In this document: positions 52,232 through 60,786 of the stretch, piece by piece | Numbering within the stretch: position 1 is the stretch's first letter | Layout of the letters: every line of letters starts with the position of its first letter | Source: Burkholderia sp. OK233 | GTDB taxonomy: Bacteria > Pseudomonadota > Gammaproteobacteria > Burkholderiales > Burkholderiaceae | Reading direction: 5' to 3' | Length of the DNA: 64,000 bases | NCBI RefSeq assembly: GCF_900230185.1 | Contig: NZ_OCSR01000001.1 | Coordinates: 1,426,001 to 1,490,000, forward strand | Notes under the pieces: model-generated | What the model saw: the letters and a program-made list of their open reading frames with translations, nothing else | Databases searched by the model: none | Told to the model about the DNA's origin: nothing | Program-made: the position numbers and the translations under genes

Positions 52232-53799
52232 CGCGCGTTTACGTTCCCTGCGATTCGTCGGCGCTTGCGCTCGGCGCCGATACACTGGCTCAAGCGATCG
52301 AATCCGAAGCCGCACGCCGCGGCATTGCAATCGAACTGGTTCGCAACGGTTCGCGCGGTTTGCTGTGGCTTGAACCGCTCGTCGAAGTCGCGACGGCTGA
52401 AGGCCGAGTCGGCTATGCAAACGTCGAAGAGACCGACGTTGCCGCGCTGTTCGACGCCGGCTTCATCGAAGGCGGCGAGCACGCCCGCCGTGTCGGTGTG
52501 GTCGATGACATACCGTATCTGAAGAAGCAACAGCGCCTGACCTTCGCGCGTATCGGTATCACCGATCCGCTTTCCGTCGACGACTACGTCGCACACGGCG
52601 GCCTCGAAGGTCTCAAACAAGCTTTGCGTACAGATGGCGACGCCGCCTGCGAAGCGCTAATCGAATCCGGCCTGCGCGGGCGCGGCGGTGCAGCCTTCCC
52701 CGCCGGCATCAAATGGCGCACCGTGCGCGGCGCCAAGGCGGCGCAGAAATACATCGTCTGCAATGCGGACGAAGGCGACTCCGGCACCTTCTCCGACCGC
52801 CTCGTGATGGAGAGCGACCCGTATGTGCTGATCGAAGGGATGATCATCGCGGGTGTCGTGACCGGTGCGACAGTCGGCTATATCTACGTGCGCAGCGAAT
52901 ATCCGCACTCGATCGCGACGCTCGAGGCCGCGATCGCGAGAGCGCGCGCCGCCGGTTGGCTCGGCGACAGCGTGCTCGGCTCAGCGGCGCATCGCTTCGA
53001 CCTGTTCGTGGCGAAGGGCGCGGGCGCCTATGTGTGCGGCGAGGAAACCGCGCTGCTCGAGTCGCTCGAAGGCAAACGCGGCATCGTGCGCGCGAAGCCG
53101 CCGGTGCCGGCGCTAGTCGGCCTCTACGGCCAGCCGACGGTGATCAACAACGTCATCACACTCGCGACGGTGCCGATCATCTTCGCGCGCGGCGCGGCGT
53201 TCTATAAAGACTTCGGCATGGGCCGCTCGCGCGGCACGCTGCCGTTCCAGCTCGCCGGCAATGTGAAGCAAGGCGGTCTGGTCGAACTGGCGTTCGGCGT
53301 CACGCTGCGCGAACTGCTCTACGACTACGGTGACGGCACGGCAAGCGGGCGCCCGGCGCGCGCCGTGCAGGTCGGCGGCCCGCTCGGCACGTATTTGCCG
53401 GAAAGCCAGTGGGACATCCCCATGGACTACGAAGCGTACGCGGCCGTCGGTGCGGTGGTCGGCCACGGCGGCATCGTCGTGCATGACGACACGTCGAATC
53501 TCGCGGAACTCGCGCAGTACGCGATGCACTTCTGCGCGCTCGAATCGTGCGGCAAATGCACGCCGTGCCGGATCGGCTCGACGCGCGGCGTCGAAGTGAT
53601 CGGACGGATCCGCAACGGCGATACGTCCACGCGGCAAGTGCAGTTGTTGCGCGATCTGTGCGACACGATGGTGTCCGGTTCGCTCTGCGCGATGGGCGGC
53701 ATGACGCCGTTCCCGGTGTTGTCCGCGCTCGACCATTTTCCCGAAGACTTCGGTCTCGATAACGTGCATGACCACGCGCCCAAAGCGGCTGCGGCCTGA
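52228..53799 (+). CDS. fdsB: Formate dehydrogenase beta subunit FdsB (NAD+/FMN)
   Basis: A 523-residue NuoF-like subunit that binds FMN, NAD+ and a [4Fe-4S] cluster and reduces NAD+. The N-terminal ~120 residues are thioredoxin-like. RGRGGAAFPAGIKW (NAD/FMN), YVCGEETALLESLEG and the cluster motif ESCGKCTPCRIGSTRG are intact. It starts at ATG 52228 with GGAGG seven bases upstream, overlapping fdsG. Confidence 0.95.
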   Translation: MTRVYVPCDSSALALGADTLAQAIESEAARRGIAIELVRNGSRGLLWLEPLVEVATAEGRVGYANVEETDVAALFDAGFIEGGEHARRVGVVDDIPYLKKQQRLTFARIGITDPLSVDDYVAHGGLEGLKQALRTDGDAACEALIESGLRGRGGAAFPAGIKWRTVRGAKAAQKYIVCNADEGDSGTFSDRLVMESDPYVLIEGMIIAGVVTGATVGYIYVRSEYPHSIATLEAAIARARAAGWLGDSVLGSAAHRFDLFVAKGAGAYVCGEETALLESLEGKRGIVRAKPPVPALVGLYGQPTVINNVITLATVPIIFARGAAFYKDFGMGRSRGTLPFQLAGNVKQGGLVELAFGVTLRELLYDYGDGTASGRPARAVQVGGPLGTYLPESQWDIPMDYEAYAAVGAVVGHGGIVVHDDTSNLAELAQYAMHFCALESCGKCTPCRIGSTRGVEVIGRIRNGDTSTRQVQLLRDLCDTMVSGSLCAMGGMTPFPVLSALDHFPEDFGLDNVHDHAPKAAAA

Positions 53800-53813
53800 C
53801 CCAGGAGCCTCAC

Positions 53814-56789
53814 ATGTCCGATGTGCTCAACTCCCCTGCCGGCGCCCCGAAGGAAGTCCCCTTGGGGGGCGGCTGCGGCTCCGGTAACTGCGCGTGCAAA
53901 TCGCAAGCACAAGCGCAACGTGCGCCCCGTTCGTTCTTTGACGACACCGACTACGGCACACCCGCGCGTCATGCCGACGTCGACGTGACGCTGGAAATCG
54001 ACGGCCAGGCGGTGACGGTTCCGGCCGGCACTTCCGTGATGCGCGCCGCCGTCGAAGCCGGCGTCAACGTGCCGAAGCTCTGCGCGACTGATTCGCTCGA
54101 ACCGTTCGGCTCGTGCCGTTTGTGCCTGGTCGAGATCGAAGGCAAGCGCGGCTACCCCGCTTCGTGCACGACGCCTGTGGAAGCCGGCATGAAGGTCCGC
54201 ACGCAAACCGATCGTCTGCAATCGCTGCGCCGTAACGTGATGGAGCTGTACATCTCCGATCACCCGCTCGACTGCCTGACCTGTCCCGCCAACGGCGACT
54301 GCGAATTGCAGGACATGGCAGGTGTCACCGGCCTGCGCGAAGTACGCTACGGCTTCGATGGTGCGAACCATCTGAAGGATAAGAAGGATGAATCGAATCC
54401 TTACTTCACGTACGACCCGTCGAAGTGCATCGTCTGTAATCGTTGCGTGCGCGCGTGTGAAGAAACCCAAGGCACGTTCGCGCTGACCATCACCGGGCGC
54501 GGTTTCGAATCGCGCGTGGCCGCGAGTGAAAACAAGCCGTTCATGGAATCGGAATGCGTGTCGTGCGGTGCATGCGTCGCCGCGTGCCCGACCGCGACCT
54601 TGCAGGAAAAGACCGTCATCATGCTCGGCCAGGCCGAGCATTCGGTGGTCACCACGTGCGCGTATTGCGGCGTCGGCTGCTCGTTCAAGGCCGAGATGAA
54701 GGGCAACGAGGTCGTGCGGATGGTGCCGCACAAGAACGGCCAGGCCAACGAAGGCCACGCGTGCGTGAAGGGCCGTTTCGCCTGGGGCTACGCGACACAC
54801 AAGGACCGCATCACCAAGCCGATGATCCGCGCCAGCATCACGGATCCGTGGCGTGAAGTCAGCTGGGAAGAAGCGCTCAGTTACGCGGCGTCGGAATTCC
54901 GCCGCATTCAGGCGAAGCACGGCCGCGATTCGATCGGCGGCATTACGTCGTCGCGCTGCACGAACGAAGAAACGTATCTCGTACAGAAGCTCGTGCGCGC
55001 CGCGTTCGGCAACAACAACGTCGACACCTGCGCGCGCGTATGTCACTCGCCGACCGGCTACGGTCTGAAGACCACGCTCGGCGAATCGGCCGGCACGCAA
55101 ACCTTCGCCTCGGTCGACAAAGCCGACGTCATCATGGTCATCGGCGCCAATCCGACCGACGGCCACCCGGTGTTCGGCTCGCGTATGAAACGCCGTATCC
55201 GTGAAGGCGCGAAGCTGATCGTCGTCGATCCGCGTCGCATCGACATCGTCGACACGCCGCACGTGAAGGCGTCGCATCATTTGCAATTGCGTCCGGGCAC
55301 CAACGTGGCGGTGGTCAATGCGCTCGCGCATGTGATCGTGACCGAAGGCTTGCTGAACGAAGCGTTCATCGCCGAGCGCTGCGAAACCCGCGCGTTCGAG
55401 CAATGGCGTGCGTTCGTCGCCCTGCCCGAGAATGCGCCGGAAGCAACGGAGGAACTCACCGGCGTGCCCGCCGCATCCATCCGCGAAGCCGCCCGCATCT
55501 ATGCCACCGGCGGCAACGCCGCGATCTACTACGGCCTCGGCGTCACCGAACACGCGCAAGGTTCGACGATGGTGATGGGCATTGCGAACCTGGCGATGGC
55601 GACCGGCAACATCGGCCGCGAAGGTGTCGGTGTAAATCCGTTGCGCGGCCAGAACAACGTGCAAGGTTCGTGCGACATGGGCTCGTTCCCGCACGAACTG
55701 CCGGGCTATCGTCATATCAGCGATTCGATCACGCGCGCGTTGTTCGAGGAGGCATGGAACGTCACGCTGCAGCCCGAACCGGGCCTGCGCATTCCGAACA
55801 TGTTCGACGCCGCCGTGCACGGCACCTTCAAGGGCCTGTACTGCCAGGGCGAAGACATCGTGCAATCCGATCCGAACACGCACCACGTGTCGGCGGCACT
55901 GTCGTCGATGGAATGCATCGTCGTGCAGGACATTTTCCTCAACGAAACCGCAAAGTACGCGCATGTCCTGCTGCCGGGTTCGTCGTTCCTCGAAAAGGAC
56001 GGCACCTTCACCAACGCGGAACGCCGCATCTCGCGGGTGCGCAAGGTGATGCCGCCGGTGCCGGGTTACGCCGACTGGGAAGTGACGGTGATGCTCGCAC
56101 GTGCACTCGGGTACGAAATGGACTACGCGCATCCGTCGCAGATCATGGACGAGATCGCGCGTCTCACGCCGACCTTCCACGGTGTGTCGTACAGGAAGCT
56201 CGACGAGCTCGGCAGCATCCAGTGGCCGTGCAACGAGGACGCCCCAGACGGTACGCCGACCATGCACATCGACACCTTCGTGCGCGGCAAGGGCAAGTTC
56301 GTGATCACGAAGTTCATCGCCACGCCGGAAAAGGTCACGCGCAAATTCCCGCTGCTGCTCACCACGGGTCGCATCCTGTCGCAGTATAACGTTGGCGCAC
56401 AGACACGCCGCACCGAAAATTCGCGCTGGCATGACGAAGATCGTCTCGAGATCCACCCGCACGATGCCGAAGAACGCGGCATCAGGAATGACGATTGGGT
56501 GGGCATCGAGTCGCGGGCAGGACAAACTGTGTTGCGTGCGAAGGTGACCGAGCGGATGCAACCGGGCGTCGTCTACACGACATTCCACTTCCCCGAATCG
56601 GGCGCGAACGTGATCACCACCGATAGCTCGGACTGGGCCACCAACTGTCCCGAGTACAAGGTGACCGCGGTGCAGGTGATGCCGGTCGAGCAGCCATCGC
56701 AATGGCAGAAGGACTATTCGCGCTTCAACACGGAGCAGCTCGATCTGCTGAAGCAGCGCGAGTTGACCAACGCAACATCGGGTAAGTGA
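53814..56789 (+). CDS. fdsA: Formate dehydrogenase alpha subunit FdsA (molybdenum)
   Basis: A 991-residue molybdopterin bis-MGD subunit that oxidises formate to CO2. After a Cys- and Gly-rich extension (residues 1-55), an N-terminal [2Fe-2S] domain (CRLCLVEI), a His-Cys cluster (HPLDCLTCPANGDCELQ), two [4Fe-4S] sites and the MGD domains follow. The catalytic residue is Cys410 with His411 in ARVCHSPTGYG, so a cysteine rather than selenocysteine enzyme. It needs molybdenum cofactor from Mog and others. Lies 14 bp after fdsB. Confidence 0.96.
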   Translation: MSDVLNSPAGAPKEVPLGGGCGSGNCACKSQAQAQRAPRSFFDDTDYGTPARHADVDVTLEIDGQAVTVPAGTSVMRAAVEAGVNVPKLCATDSLEPFGSCRLCLVEIEGKRGYPASCTTPVEAGMKVRTQTDRLQSLRRNVMELYISDHPLDCLTCPANGDCELQDMAGVTGLREVRYGFDGANHLKDKKDESNPYFTYDPSKCIVCNRCVRACEETQGTFALTITGRGFESRVAASENKPFMESECVSCGACVAACPTATLQEKTVIMLGQAEHSVVTTCAYCGVGCSFKAEMKGNEVVRMVPHKNGQANEGHACVKGRFAWGYATHKDRITKPMIRASITDPWREVSWEEALSYAASEFRRIQAKHGRDSIGGITSSRCTNEETYLVQKLVRAAFGNNNVDTCARVCHSPTGYGLKTTLGESAGTQTFASVDKADVIMVIGANPTDGHPVFGSRMKRRIREGAKLIVVDPRRIDIVDTPHVKASHHLQLRPGTNVAVVNALAHVIVTEGLLNEAFIAERCETRAFEQWRAFVALPENAPEATEELTGVPAASIREAARIYATGGNAAIYYGLGVTEHAQGSTMVMGIANLAMATGNIGREGVGVNPLRGQNNVQGSCDMGSFPHELPGYRHISDSITRALFEEAWNVTLQPEPGLRIPNMFDAAVHGTFKGLYCQGEDIVQSDPNTHHVSAALSSMECIVVQDIFLNETAKYAHVLLPGSSFLEKDGTFTNAERRISRVRKVMPPVPGYADWEVTVMLARALGYEMDYAHPSQIMDEIARLTPTFHGVSYRKLDELGSIQWPCNEDAPDGTPTMHIDTFVRGKGKFVITKFIATPEKVTRKFPLLLTTGRILSQYNVGAQTRRTENSRWHDEDRLEIHPHDAEERGIRNDDWVGIESRAGQTVLRAKVTERMQPGVVYTTFHFPESGANVITTDSSDWATNCPEYKVTAVQVMPVEQPSQWQKDYSRFNTEQLDLLKQRELTNATSGK

Positions 56790-56797
56790 GGCAAGCC

Positions 56798-57049
56798 ATG
56801 GACAATCAGAATCTGATCGACATGGCGAACCGGATCGGCGACTTTTTCGATTCGATGCCGGACCATGAGGAAGCACTCGCCGGCATCGCCGATCATATCC
56901 GCCGCTTCTGGGAGCCGCGCATGCGGCGCGCTTTGCTGGCGGCGCTCGATGAGCCGGATGCGAGCGGTATCGAGATGTCGAGCATCGTCAGGGAAGCGCT
57001 CGTCAAGCATCGTGACGGGTTGACGCCGGCTGCGGCGGCTGCGGTGTAA
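56798..57049 (+). CDS. fdsD: Formate dehydrogenase delta subunit FdsD
   Basis: An 83-residue helical protein matching FdsD, a small subunit or assembly factor of NAD+-linked formate dehydrogenases. NLIDMANRIGDFF and EALAGIADHIRRFWEPRMR are the conserved blocks. The ATG at 56798 has GAGG six bases upstream; a GTG at 56786 would overlap fdsA. It directly follows fdsA, so the fdhD-like fdsC gene expected between them is missing here. Confidence 0.9.
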   Translation: MDNQNLIDMANRIGDFFDSMPDHEEALAGIADHIRRFWEPRMRRALLAALDEPDASGIEMSSIVREALVKHRDGLTPAAAAAV

Positions 57050-57107
57050 GCAAAGGCCGATCAGCCGGCGGATAGGACGCGCAAGGCGAGTGCGTGTCAG
57101 GGCCGCC

Positions 57108-58832
57108 TCACAGCGCCGCCTGCTCCGGTATCACGCCACCCACGGCGAACCACGCTTCGCAATGCCGCAGCAAGCCGTGCAGGTCAGACCCCGTGCGTCC
57201 GCGCGCACTGATGTAGCCGTCCGGCCGCACCAGATAGAACGACGGCCGTGTGCGTCCATACGATTCGGACAGCGCCGGTCCGCCCTCGCCGCTCGTATCG
57301 GTCACGCGCCAGATGCGCACCGCGCCCGGCAACAATCTCTCGATCTCCGCAGCCAGCCGCTCCAGTTCCGGGTCCGGTGGCGGTGCGTGCTTCGCGGCCG
57401 GATCGAGCGGCGTGTCGTCGACGGCCAGCGGCGGGACCAGCAGGAACAACGAGAAGAACGCCGGATCGTGCAGATCGAAAATGCAACCGACGCCCGGCGC
57501 GCGGCCAAGCGGCCCATCCACTACGTGCACCAGCGCATCCGGCGCGCGCTCGCCGGCACGCGGGCCGCCGTCGAGCAGGCGTTCGAGCGTTAGCGGACTG
57601 CGCCGATACTGAACCGACAACTCGCTGATGGTCATACGCGCCGCATCGCGCAGCGGACCGAGCGCCGCCAGCACCGGCATCACGCGCTCGCGCAGCAGCT
57701 TCAGCGGTCCATGATCGGCCTCGGCCATATGCGTGATGAAGCCCGTTTGCCGCAGCACGTCGCGCTCAATCGGATGCCGTTCATTGTGATACGTATCGAG
57801 CAGGCGATCAGGCGCCGCGCCTTTCAGAACGCGCGCGATCTTCCAGCCCAGATTGAACGCTTCCTGAATGCCCGTGTTCATCCCTTGTGCGCCGGCTGGG
57901 CTGTGTACGTGAGCCGCGTCCCCCGCGAGGAAGATGCGGCCGACGCGCAGCCGATCGACCATTCTGCTGTTCAGATGGAAATACGACGACCATGCCAGGT
58001 CCGACACGTCGACGCGTTCCCGCACACGCCGGGCGATCAGCGCCTTGCATTCGGCGAGCGATGGCGGCGAGACCTGGTCGAGGGGCGGTTCGCCGAGCAC
58101 CGCCGGCGTGGCCGGCGCCGTGACCGTGGTCGGCTCGACCGGATGATCCGCAATCAGACGATGGCGGCCATGGCCCATCGGAAACAGCGCGACGAGACCC
58201 TCGCCCGACGCGAAGATATGGAATTCGTCTTCGGGCCAGTCGGTTTCGGCATGCACATCGGCCAGCAGGAACGTCTGCTCGAAGGTGCTGCCCGCAAAGC
58301 TCAAGCCGAGTCGGTGGCGGATCGTGCTATGCGCGCCGTCAGCCGCGATCACGTACGACGGGCGTAGGGTTTCGGTATGGCCGTCCGCGCGACGCAACGT
58401 CACCTGAATGCTGGCGGAACCCTGTACGAACATCATCAGTTCAACGCCGCGTTCGACTGTCACGCCGAGCGTCGCGAGATGCTCCGTCAGCAAACGTTCG
58501 GTCACGGATTGATCGAGAAACAGCAGATAGGGATAGCGCGTGCGCAGCGGATCGAAATCGAGGCGCGCGAGACGCATGCCATTGGAAAAAAGATTGGCGA
58601 TGCGCGCGCGATGACCGAGTTCGAGAAACGGCTCGACCAGCCGGTGCTGTTCAAACAGTTCGAGCGTGCGCGCCTGAATGCCGATGGCCCGTGAATACGG
58701 ATTCGGTTGCAGCGCTTTGTCGATCAGACGCACGGGGATGTGGGCACGCGCCAGACTCATTGCCGCGGCGAGCCCGGTCGGACCCGCCCCAACGATCAGC
58801 ACCGGCGACGCATCGTGTGCGGCAGCGTCCAT
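57108..58832 (-). CDS. FAD-dependent aromatic monooxygenase-like protein
   Basis: A 574-residue PheA/TfdB-type flavoprotein monooxygenase. The FAD motif VLIVGAGPTGLAAAMSLARA, the DGAHSTIRHRLG (DG motif) and the GRIFLAGDAAHVHSPAGAQGMNTG block (given in part) are clear. A thioredoxin-like C-terminal domain follows. The substrate is unknown; relatives hydroxylate phenols and polyketides. I prefer the ATG at 58832 with GGAG six bases upstream over a TTG at 58850. It converges with fdsD. Confidence 0.9.
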   Translation of the reverse strand: MDAAAHDASPVLIVGAGPTGLAAAMSLARAHIPVRLIDKALQPNPYSRAIGIQARTLELFEQHRLVEPFLELGHRARIANLFSNGMRLARLDFDPLRTRYPYLLFLDQSVTERLLTEHLATLGVTVERGVELMMFVQGSASIQVTLRRADGHTETLRPSYVIAADGAHSTIRHRLGLSFAGSTFEQTFLLADVHAETDWPEDEFHIFASGEGLVALFPMGHGRHRLIADHPVEPTTVTAPATPAVLGEPPLDQVSPPSLAECKALIARRVRERVDVSDLAWSSYFHLNSRMVDRLRVGRIFLAGDAAHVHSPAGAQGMNTGIQEAFNLGWKIARVLKGAAPDRLLDTYHNERHPIERDVLRQTGFITHMAEADHGPLKLLRERVMPVLAALGPLRDAARMTISELSVQYRRSPLTLERLLDGGPRAGERAPDALVHVVDGPLGRAPGVGCIFDLHDPAFFSLFLLVPPLAVDDTPLDPAAKHAPPPDPELERLAAEIERLLPGAVRIWRVTDTSGEGGPALSESYGRTRPSFYLVRPDGYISARGRTGSDLHGLLRHCEAWFAVGGVIPEQAAL

Positions 58833-58900
58833 GCGGGACTCCGGAGGCAACAGATCGTTCTAGTGTACGCCGCCGATAGCCCTCTCAACGGTGCGCTGCA

Positions 58901-60304
58901 TCAATCGTGGGAATGATCCATCGCGCATCGATGCTCGGTGGTGCCGAGATCGACTTGCAGCGTAGCGTGCTGCATCGAAAAACGTTCGCGCAGTGTGACG
59001 ACGATGCCGTCGATCGACTCGTCGCCGGGATGGCCTGCCGGCATCACCAGATGCGCGCTGAGCGCATTGCCGGTGGTCGACAACGCCCAGACGTGCAGGT
59101 CGTGCACGTCGGTGACGCCGGGCTGTTCGGCGAGATAGTCGCGGATATCCTGCAGACTGACGCCGGGCGGCACGGCGTCGAGCGCCATGCGCACCGAATC
59201 GCGCAGCAGACCCCACGTGCCAACCACCACCACCGCGACCACGAGCAGGCTCATCGCCGGGTCGAGCCACGTCCAGTTGGTATAGAGAATCACGAGGCCG
59301 CTGATCGCGACCGCGGCCGAGATGGCGGCGTCCGCGGCCATATGCAGGAATGCGCCGCGAATGTTCAGATCTTCCTTCTGGCCGCGCATGAAAAGCCACG
59401 CCGAGAAGCCGTTCACGACCACGCCGACCGTCGCGACGACGAACACCACCAGTCCCGCGACGGGTGCCGGATTCATCAGGCGCCCGATTGCCTCGGCGAC
59501 GATCACGCCGCACGCGAACAGTAGCAGCCCCGCGTTGGCGAGCGACGCCAGGATCGACGAACTGCCGTAGCCGAAGGTATAGCGCGCCGACGGACGACGC
59601 GCGGCGAGCCAGGCTGCGCCCCAGGCGAGCAGCAAGCCGAGCACGTCGGAGAGATTGTGGCCGGCGTCGGCGAGCAGCGCGGCGGAATGCGCAATCACGC
59701 CGTAGACGGCCTGAACCACCACGATCGCTACGTTCAGTGCGACGGCGAGTGCGAAGGCGCGGCCGTGGCCTGCGACGGGTGCGTGGGCGTGGTGATGGCG
59801 GGCGTGGCTGTCGTGGCTGTCGTCACTGTGAGATTGGCCGGCGTGGCTGCCGTGGCTGCCGTGGCTGTCGTGGCTGTGGTCGCTGTGAGCTTGGCCGGCG
59901 CGGCTGTCGTGGCTGTCGTGGCTGTCGTCACTGTGAGATTGGCCGGCGTGGCTGCCGTGGCTGTCGCCGTCGCTGTGGCTGTCGGCACCGTGGCTGGGGG
60001 CGTGGCCGGCATCGGCATCGGCGTCGTGTGAACCTCGCTCGTGTGAACCGTGGTCGTGCGTCCCCTGCGCGCTTGCCCTACGCTCATGCGCTCCGTGACC
60101 CTGCGTGCCACTCTCACGTGCATCGTCGGCATCGGGACGACCCGCGCCGTGCCGAAGCTCGGCCTGATCGCGAGCATCGCCCCCCTTCCTCTCGACCGGT
60201 GCATCTTCGCCATCGATGCCGTCGAACTCCCCCTCGAGCCACACCGGCGCGTGGTCGTCCTCGCGCTCTTCGGCGGCTCGGTTCGGGGCGGTGATTTTCT
60301 TCAT
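58901..60304 (-). CDS. CDF-family zinc exporter with long His-rich repeat tail
   Basis: A 467-residue cation diffusion facilitator. The first 180 residues hold 30 His in a Ser/Asp/Gly background. Two copies of a 16-residue GSHAGQSHSDDSHDSH unit lie 35 residues apart (117-132 and 152-167). Six hydrophobic helices follow; metal motifs are H216-D220 (HNLSD) and HMAAD. The C-terminal cytosolic domain is present and ends in HRCAMDHSHD. It overlaps the ArsR gene by ATGA, forming a sensor-exporter pair. Zn2+ is the likely substrate from the regulator's metal site; Co2+ or Cd2+ cannot be excluded. Confidence 0.92.
   Translation of the reverse strand: MKKITAPNRAAEEREDDHAPVWLEGEFDGIDGEDAPVERKGGDARDQAELRHGAGRPDADDARESGTQGHGAHERRASAQGTHDHGSHERGSHDADADAGHAPSHGADSHSDGDSHGSHAGQSHSDDSHDSHDSRAGQAHSDHSHDSHGSHGSHAGQSHSDDSHDSHARHHHAHAPVAGHGRAFALAVALNVAIVVVQAVYGVIAHSAALLADAGHNLSDVLGLLLAWGAAWLAARRPSARYTFGYGSSSILASLANAGLLLFACGVIVAEAIGRLMNPAPVAGLVVFVVATVGVVVNGFSAWLFMRGQKEDLNIRGAFLHMAADAAISAAVAISGLVILYTNWTWLDPAMSLLVVAVVVVGTWGLLRDSVRMALDAVPPGVSLQDIRDYLAEQPGVTDVHDLHVWALSTTGNALSAHLVMPAGHPGDESIDGIVVTLRERFSMQHATLQVDLGTTEHRCAMDHSHD
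59803..59963. repeat. 56-bp perfect direct repeat inside the CDF gene
   Basis: 59803-59858 and 59908-59963 are identical at a 105-bp period (35 codons), in frame with the His-rich region. The surrounding sequence has shorter GTGGCTGTC-type units. Confidence 0.95.
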
Positions 60305-60669
60305 GACGGGTCCAAAGGAAATTCGCCGGCCGGCTCAGCTACATGCTCGAGCATGCCGGCCAGCATCGCGCTGATGTGGCGGTCGGCGGCAAGATAGAAC
60401 ACCTGCTTGCCCTGCCGCTCCGCGCGCACGATCCGCGCCGCGCGCAACAGCCGCAGATGATGGCTCACCAGCGACGGCGACAGCCCCAGCCCCTGGGCGA
60501 TCGCGCCGACCGCGCGCCGCTCGTCGACGCAGGCGAGCACGATGCGCAAACGCGTCGGATCGCCAAGCAGGCGAAACAGATCGGCTAGCGGCACGATCGT
60601 CTCCACTGGACGGTCTTCGAAACTGACAGGCGAGATAGCGGAAGCCATGGCAAGCGGCATCATTGACAT
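60301..60669 (-). CDS. ArsR/SmtB-family zinc-type repressor
   Basis: A 122-residue winged-helix repressor. The helix-turn-helix is at about residues 55-85 (LSPSLVSHHLRLLRAARIV). The C-terminal alpha-5 helix carries the DxHx10HxxE zinc motif at Asp96, His98, His109 and Glu112, as in SmtB; the alpha-3 Cys motif of CadC/ArsR is missing. This points to zinc sensing and de-repression of the overlapping CDF gene. Three close ATG codons (60669, 60663, 60660 region) leave the exact start uncertain. An inverted-repeat operator lies at the start. Confidence 0.92.
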   Translation of the reverse strand: MSMMPLAMASAISPVSFEDRPVETIVPLADLFRLLGDPTRLRIVLACVDERRAVGAIAQGLGLSPSLVSHHLRLLRAARIVRAERQGKQVFYLAADRHISAMLAGMLEHVAEPAGEFPLDPS

Positions 60670-60693
60670 ACATATGAACAGGTATTCATATGT
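60670..60693. promoter_or_regulatory. ArsR/SmtB-type operator
   Basis: ACATATGAA (60670-60678) and TTCATATGT (60685-60693) form a perfect 9-bp inverted repeat with a 6-bp spacer, the classic TATGAA...TTCATA form of SmtB/CzrA sites. It directly abuts the repressor start codon and lies 93 bp before the plus-strand TPR gene. Confidence 0.88.
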
Positions 60694-60786
60694 TATAGAT
60701 ATCGAGACAACAGGTCAAATTGGAGGGCGGCCCGGCGAGTGTGGGAAAATGCGGCCTCCGCCTCACCCGAATGCCACCCCTCCGTC

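Noticed and set aside
53427..56876. A 1149-codon open frame on the minus strand, antisense to fdsB and fdsA.
   Set aside because: It lies entirely opposite well-conserved coding sequence with the expected GC3 bias; its product is Arg/His-rich with no family signature.
59803..59963. Direct repeats considered as a CRISPR array.
   Set aside because: The repeats are in frame inside the CDF gene, the unit is coding, and no cas gene or unique spacer pattern is present.
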